Shown piece after piece: positions 59,915 to 64,000 of a stretch of 64,000 bases of DNA (positions are counted from its first letter, which is position 1; each line of letters opens with the position of its first letter). The notes under the pieces are model-generated. The model was not told where the DNA came from, ran no database searches, and saw nothing but the letters and a program-made list of their open reading frames with translations. Both the position numbers and the translations under genes were made by a program. The DNA is from Massilia sp. IC2-477. GTDB lineage: Bacteria > Pseudomonadota > Gammaproteobacteria > Burkholderiales > Burkholderiaceae_D. The stretch covers positions 36,402 through 100,401 of the forward strand of contig NZ_JAJFEQ010000014.1 of assembly GCF_020707265.1 (NCBI RefSeq), given 5' to 3'.

Positions 59915-61216
59915 TCACTCCTTCGCTTCCTTCAGGCGCGTACCGAACACGCCGCCGGCAGCCAGCAGCAGGGCGCCGACCGCGATGCAGCCCAGGCCTT
60001 CGCGCACGCCGAAACCTTCGCCCAGTGCGCCCGCCAGCAGGGCGCCCAGCGGCGCCGCCGCCACGGTGAGCGCGCGCATGGTCGCCACCATCCGGCCCAA
60101 GACTGCGTCGGGCGTCACGCGCTGGCGCAGCGCGATATAGGGCACGAAGAACAGGGTCGCGCCGCAGTCGATCCAGAACACCACCATCGCATAGGCGGCC
60201 ACGGTCCAGCCTGCGCTGCCGAACAGCGCCGCCGGGATCGCCGGCACCAGGGCGAAGCCGAGCGCAGACACGCACAAGCCGACCAGGATGCCGCCGCCGG
60301 TGCCGAAGCGCTTCGACAGCGGCTTGACCAGCAGCGAAGCCGCCAGCACGCCGAGGCCGCCGAGCATGTTCGCCATCCCCATCGTGCCCGCGCTCATGCC
60401 GAGCACGCGGGTGGCGAAGATCACGTGCAGGGCGGTATAGCCATAGAACAGCAGGTGCCAGCAGGCCGAGACCCAGGCCAGGGTACGCAGTAGCGGCTGG
60501 CGCCACACGAAGACCAGTCCTTCCTGGATGTCGCGCAGCGGGTGGGCGTTCGATGGCGGCGGCTGCGGTTCACGCGTCCGGATGCGGCGCAGGTTGAGCA
60601 GCGAGACGATGAAGCCGGCCACGTTGCACAGGATCGCGATCGGCGCGCCCAGCAACTGCACCAGGCCGCCCGCCATGCCGGGGCCGACCACCCGCGCAGC
60701 CGATTCGGTGGCCGCGAACTTCGATTGCGCGTCGACCAGGCCATCGCGCCCGACCAGGAAGGTGAGGAACACCTGTTCGGCGCTGCCGCCGACCACGTGG
60801 CCGGCGCCGATCACGAAGCCGACCGCGTACAGCCAGGGCAGGTTCAGGACGCCGAGCCACCAGGCCAGCGGCACGCTGGCGAGCGCGATCGCCACCATCA
60901 GGTCGCTGGCCATCATCACCGGCAGGCGCCGGCTGCGGTCGAGCAGTACGCCTGAGGGGAGTCCGAACAGCAGGAAGGGGAGCGACTCGAAGGCGGCCAG
61001 GGTCCCCATCTGGGCCGGCGTCGCATGCAGCATCAGCACCGCGCAAATCGGGAGGGCCAGGAGCGTGATCTGGGCGCCGAAGTGGGCCAGGATGCTGCTG
61101 AACCAGAAGCGGCGGAAGTCCGCCTTGCGCATCACCGAATCGGCCGGGATGCGCCGCTGGAGCCAGTGGGTGACAAACGGAGGAATGGTGATCTCGCACA
61201 GAATATTGCTGAACAA
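59915..61216 (-). CDS. MFS transporter (EntS-like)
   Basis: 433 residues from TTG 61216, or 405 from ATG 61132 (MRKADFRRFWFSSILAHFGAQ), which looks the more natural start; neither has a ribosome-binding site. About 12 membrane helices. The loop GVLLDRSRRLPVMMASDLMVA near 90 is the MFS 2-3 motif, as in the EntS/MFS_3 group of siderophore or drug exporters. The substrate cannot be predicted. Confidence 0.88.
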   Translation of the reverse strand: MFSNILCEITIPPFVTHWLQRRIPADSVMRKADFRRFWFSSILAHFGAQITLLALPICAVLMLHATPAQMGTLAAFESLPFLLFGLPSGVLLDRSRRLPVMMASDLMVAIALASVPLAWWLGVLNLPWLYAVGFVIGAGHVVGGSAEQVFLTFLVGRDGLVDAQSKFAATESAARVVGPGMAGGLVQLLGAPIAILCNVAGFIVSLLNLRRIRTREPQPPPSNAHPLRDIQEGLVFVWRQPLLRTLAWVSACWHLLFYGYTALHVIFATRVLGMSAGTMGMANMLGGLGVLAASLLVKPLSKRFGTGGGILVGLCVSALGFALVPAIPAALFGSAGWTVAAYAMVVFWIDCGATLFFVPYIALRQRVTPDAVLGRMVATMRALTVAAAPLGALLAGALGEGFGVREGLGCIAVGALLLAAGGVFGTRLKEAKE

Positions 61217-61293
61217 ATAATCATACCGTGTTTGCTGGGGCGCGAGACGTTACAATCCGGGCAATCCGTCCAAGCTCACAAAAGGAATGTCAC

Positions 61294-62073
61294 ATGGAAT
61301 ATGCAGATCTGCTGATCGAAAACCACGGCAAGGTCGTCGTGATCCGCCTGAACCGTCCGAAGGCGATGAATGCGCTGAACGACAACATGATGAACGAGCT
61401 GGGTGACGCGCTCCACAAGTTCGATGCCGACCCGGCGGTCAACGTGATCGTCCTTACCGGCAGCGACAAGGTCTTCGCCGCCGGCGCCGACATCGCAGCC
61501 ATGGCGAACTACACCTATGCGGCGGACACCTACCCGGGCAACTACATCGGCCGCAACTGGGAGCACATCCTCAACATCCGCAAACCCGTGGTCGGCGTGG
61601 TGTCGGGCTACTGCCTGGGCGGCGGCTGCGAACTGGCCATGATGTGCGACTTCCTCGTCGCGGCGGACAACGCCAAGTTCGGCCAGCCGGAAATCAAGGT
61701 CGGCGTGACCCCGGGCGCCGGCGGCACCCAGCGCCTGCCGCGCGCCATCTCGAAGTCGAAGGCGATGGACATGCTGCTCACCACCCGCATGATCGACGCC
61801 GCCGAAGCCGAGCGCACCGGCCTGGTGTCGCGCGTGTACCCGGCCGACAGCGTGATGGAAGAGGCGATCAAGATCGCCCAGGGCATCGCCGACATGCCGG
61901 TCTCGGTCGCCATGCAGATCAAGGACTGCGTCAACCAGGCCTACCAGATGCCTCTGACCGAAGGCGTGCGCTACGAGCGCCGCTACTTCCACGCCGGTTT
62001 CGGCACCCCTGCGCAAAAAGAAGGCATGTCGGCCTTCCTCGAGAAGCGCAAGCCGAACTTCGAAGGCATGTGA
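61294..62073 (+). CDS. enoyl-CoA hydratase
   Basis: 259 residues, crotonase fold. VIRLNRPKAMNALNDNMMNEL near 15 (by its core), AAGADIAAM near 64 and GYCLGGGCELAMMCDFLVAA near 105 build the oxyanion hole; the two catalytic Glu are in GGCELAM and FGQPEIKVGVTPGAGGTQRL near 130. It hydrates trans-2-enoyl-CoA in beta-oxidation. AAAGGA precedes ATG 61294; TACAAT near 61249 may be the -10. The clsC gene follows after 2 bases. Confidence 0.95.
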   Translation: MEYADLLIENHGKVVVIRLNRPKAMNALNDNMMNELGDALHKFDADPAVNVIVLTGSDKVFAAGADIAAMANYTYAADTYPGNYIGRNWEHILNIRKPVVGVVSGYCLGGGCELAMMCDFLVAADNAKFGQPEIKVGVTPGAGGTQRLPRAISKSKAMDMLLTTRMIDAAEAERTGLVSRVYPADSVMEEAIKIAQGIADMPVSVAMQIKDCVNQAYQMPLTEGVRYERRYFHAGFGTPAQKEGMSAFLEKRKPNFEGM

Positions 62074-62075
62074 AC

Positions 62076-63623
62076 ATGAAGACGGCGCTGCGGCGGGGCA
62101 CGGCGGCCTTGATCGTCGTCGCCGTCGCGGTGTATGGCTGCAGCGCGCTGCCGCCGCTCGGGCAGCGCAGCGGCAGCGTGGCGCTGGAGGATACTGCAGC
62201 CACGCCGCTTGGCCAGGCGCTCGCGCCGCTGGCGGCCGCGCATCCCGGGCGCTCCGGCGTCTATCCCCTGGTCGACGGGCGCGATGCCTTCGCGGCCCGC
62301 GTGCTGCTCACCCACAGCGCCCAGCGCAGCCTCGACGTCCAGTACTACATCTGGCGCAACGACCTGACCGGCACCCTGATGCTGGACGCGCTGCGCAGCG
62401 CCGCCGCGCGCGGCGTGCGCGTGCGCCTGCTGCTGGACGATAACAATACCGGCGGGCTCGATCCCGTCCTCGCCGCCCTCGACCGCCATCCCAACATCGA
62501 GGTCCGCCTGTTCAATCCCTTTGGCATGCGGCGCTGGCGCATGCTCGGTTATCTCACCGACTTCAGCCGGCTCAATCGCCGCATGCACAACAAGTCCTTC
62601 ACCGTAGACAACCAGGCGACGATCGTCGGCGGCCGCAATATCGGCAACGAATACTTCGGCGCCGCCGGCGACATGCTGTTCCTCGACCTGGACGTGATGG
62701 CGGTGGGGCCCGTGGTGCGCGAGGTGTCGCAGGACTTCGACAAGTACTGGAACAGCGCGTCCGCCTATCCGATCACGGCACTGGTGGATGCCGACGGCGC
62801 CGAGCGTCCCGAGGCGCTGGCCGAACGGGCTGCCGCTTTCCGCGTGCAGGACGAGGCGCAGCGCTACCTGGAGGCGATCGCCACCTCGCCCTTCGTGACG
62901 CAGCTGGTGCGCCAGGAGCTGCCGCTGGAGTGGAGCGTCACGCGCCTGGTCAGCGATCCGCCGGCCAAAGTGCTGGGCGGGACCGGGCCGGGAGAGCGCA
63001 TGGCCGACGGCCTGCGCAAGCTGCTGGGGGAGCCGAGGAAGGCAGTCGACCTGGTCTCGCCTTATTTCGTGCCCAGCAAGGCGGCGGCAGGGACGTTGCG
63101 CGACTTCGCCCGCAACGGGGTGCAGGTACGCGTGCTGACCAATTCGCTGGAAGCGACCGACGTCGCAGCGGTGCATGCCGGTTATGCGAAGTGGCGGCGC
63201 GAACTGCTCGAGTCCGGGGTCTCCTTATATGAATTGCGCCGCAGCTGGGCGCCGGCGCAGCCCGATACGGGGAAGGGGCGCTTCGGCAGCTCCGCTTCCA
63301 GCTTGCACGCCAAGACATTCGGCGTCGACGGCCATACGGTCTTCATCGGCTCCTTCAATATGGACAGGCGCTCGGTCGACCTGAATACCGAGATGGGCTT
63401 CGTCATCGACAGCCCGCAGATGGCGGGGCGGCTGAACCAGACACTGGACGACAGCATGCCGGAGCGTGCCTATGAAGTCCGCATCGACGAGCAGGGAAGG
63501 CTGTACTGGATCGAGCGCAGCGAGGGTAAAGTTCGTCGTCATGACCAGGAGCCGGGCACCACGATGTGGCAGCGCGCGGGTGTCCAGATATTGTCGTTTT
63601 TGCCAATCGACTGGCTCCTCTAA
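62076..63623 (+). CDS. clsC: phospholipase D-type cardiolipin synthase
   Basis: 515 residues. N-terminal hydrophobic anchor with GCS near 22 (VAVAVYGCSAL), perhaps a lipoprotein signal. Two HKD half-sites: HNKSFTVDNQATIVGGRNIGNEYFG near 171 (by its ends) and HAKTFGVDGHTVFIGSFNMDRRSVDLNTEMG near 413. The YYIWRNDLTG start and FVPSKAAAGTL middle match ClsC (YmdC), which joins phosphatidylethanolamine and phosphatidylglycerol to cardiolipin. It begins 2 bases after the hydratase stop. Confidence 0.92.
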   Translation: MKTALRRGTAALIVVAVAVYGCSALPPLGQRSGSVALEDTAATPLGQALAPLAAAHPGRSGVYPLVDGRDAFAARVLLTHSAQRSLDVQYYIWRNDLTGTLMLDALRSAAARGVRVRLLLDDNNTGGLDPVLAALDRHPNIEVRLFNPFGMRRWRMLGYLTDFSRLNRRMHNKSFTVDNQATIVGGRNIGNEYFGAAGDMLFLDLDVMAVGPVVREVSQDFDKYWNSASAYPITALVDADGAERPEALAERAAAFRVQDEAQRYLEAIATSPFVTQLVRQELPLEWSVTRLVSDPPAKVLGGTGPGERMADGLRKLLGEPRKAVDLVSPYFVPSKAAAGTLRDFARNGVQVRVLTNSLEATDVAAVHAGYAKWRRELLESGVSLYELRRSWAPAQPDTGKGRFGSSASSLHAKTFGVDGHTVFIGSFNMDRRSVDLNTEMGFVIDSPQMAGRLNQTLDDSMPERAYEVRIDEQGRLYWIERSEGKVRRHDQEPGTTMWQRAGVQILSFLPIDWLL

Positions 63624-63641
63624 AAAAGTTCGCGCAAGCTC

Positions 63642-63671
63642 TTGCGGAGCTGTCCGCAGGTTTGCTATAGT
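63642..63671 (+). promoter_or_regulatory. possible rRNA operon promoter P1
   Basis: TTGCGG (63642-63647) and TATAGT (63666-63671) with an 18-base spacer, 19 bases past the clsC stop, ahead of the rRNA leader. Confidence 0.5.
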
Positions 63672-63780
63672 TCGCCTCCGCTTCAGGACGCTGCAAGGCG
63701 TGACCGAAAAAGTCCAATGAAATCAGATGGTTAAGTTGGCAAGGTCGGCAGAGAAATCTGCAACGAAGCAAACCAAGGGG

Positions 63781-63809
63781 TTGACGAGTTACGCGAAACA
63801 CTGCATAAT
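63781..63809 (+). promoter_or_regulatory. rRNA operon promoter P2
   Basis: TTGACG (63781-63786) and CATAAT (63804-63809) with the ideal 17-base spacer, 66 bases before boxA. Confidence 0.75.
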
Positions 63810-63874
63810 CTCACTTCTCTGCTGCTGACGAACACAACGCTTCGTACGGTGCAGCAAGGTAGTACAGAACAACG

Positions 63875-63886
63875 GTTCTTTAACAA
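63875..63886 (+). promoter_or_regulatory. boxA antitermination element
   Basis: GTTCTTTAACAA matches the boxA core of rRNA leaders (E. coli TGCTCTTTAACA), which recruits the NusB-NusE complex. Confidence 0.75.
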
Positions 63887-64000
63887 TCAACAGTCGATAA
63901 GTGTGGGCGTTTGATGAAGGTGCCAGCTGACTTGTTCAGCTGCATACTTAAATTATCAAATGTTCACAAAAGTATTAAGCGTTGTCTCAGCAATGAGATG
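63887..64000 (+). other. 16S rRNA leader, gene begins beyond the window
   Basis: GTCGATAAGTGTGGGCGTTTGAT is the phrase typical of beta-proteobacterial rRNA leaders just downstream of boxA (63893-63915, in part). The mature 16S start is not reached. Confidence 0.7.

Overview
The window is GC-rich, gene-dense chromosomal DNA of a betaproteobacterium. Oxalobacteraceae (Massilia, Duganella or a close relative) is the best fit. This is inferred from the rpe-gph-trpE-trpG-trpD-trpC order, PEP-CTERM exoproteins, an iorAB-type hydroxylase, many exported peptidases, and a beta-type rRNA operon leader at the right edge. I see no insertion sequence, prophage, CRISPR array or replication origin. Two copies of tRNA-Phe(GAA) are present, and the window stops just before a 16S rRNA gene.

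Layout. 0-2.3 kb: end of a tellurite-resistance-type (TelA/TerD) locus, with a repeat-bearing unknown protein and a small membrane protein. 2.3-7.6 kb: malate:quinone oxidoreductase with a Tat signal, a low-GC gap, tRNA-Phe, a lipocalin, an acyl-CoA thioesterase and a chemotaxis receptor. 7.8-18.4 kb: an organosulfur-scavenging island. It holds serine acetyltransferase epsC, an eight-gene minus-strand operon (sfnB, metN, metI, metQ, a DszA/SnaA-type monooxygenase, ssuA, ssuC, ssuB) and a divergent ssuE-small ORF-ssuD unit. The island imports sulfonates, sulfur esters or methionine, removes sulfite with reduced flavin, and makes O-acetylserine to fix the sulfur as cysteine. The epsC and ssuE promoters share a bipartite motif. 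18.4-23.6 kb: hydrolase, UV endonuclease, a Gly/Ala-rich protein, a CAP-domain protein and a TPR protein.

23.6-28.2 kb: an AT-rich control region, a PEP-CTERM protein and a 1065-residue plant-type subtilase, probably one transcript. 28.2-36.2 kb: diguanylate cyclase, host-attachment-family protein, methyltransferase, periplasmic binding protein, M13 peptidase, NTF2-like, VOC and fasciclin proteins. 36.4-41.0 kb: exported M28 and S10 peptidases, an EF-hand protein and a second PEP-CTERM protein behind a good sigma-54 promoter. 41.2-50.4 kb: yjdM, second tRNA-Phe, a UbiH-type monooxygenase, dsbC, a molybdenum hydroxylase operon (iorA-iorB-mocA), and M61 and M20 peptidases. 50.5-51.7 kb: two lipoproteins, one of markedly low GC.

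51.7-58.0 kb (minus strand): rpe-gph-trpL-trpE-trpG-trpD-lysE-trpC. It has a clear tryptophan attenuator: a 28-residue leader with four Trp codons, then a hairpin and a U run. A LysE-type exporter sits inside the operon and an inverted pair of dispersed repeats lies between trpG and trpD. 58.1-63.6 kb: apaG, a 46-residue membrane peptide, mltA, an MFS exporter, enoyl-CoA hydratase and a ClsC-type cardiolipin synthase. 63.6-64.0 kb: rRNA operon promoters, boxA and leader.

I did not find a clearly unprecedented system. The observations most worth testing are the sulfur-island operator, the sigma-54 control of PEP-CTERM genes, the tRNA-Phe/yjdM hairpin, the trp attenuator, the AFDFG-repeat protein beside TerD, and possible leaderless or non-AUG starts.
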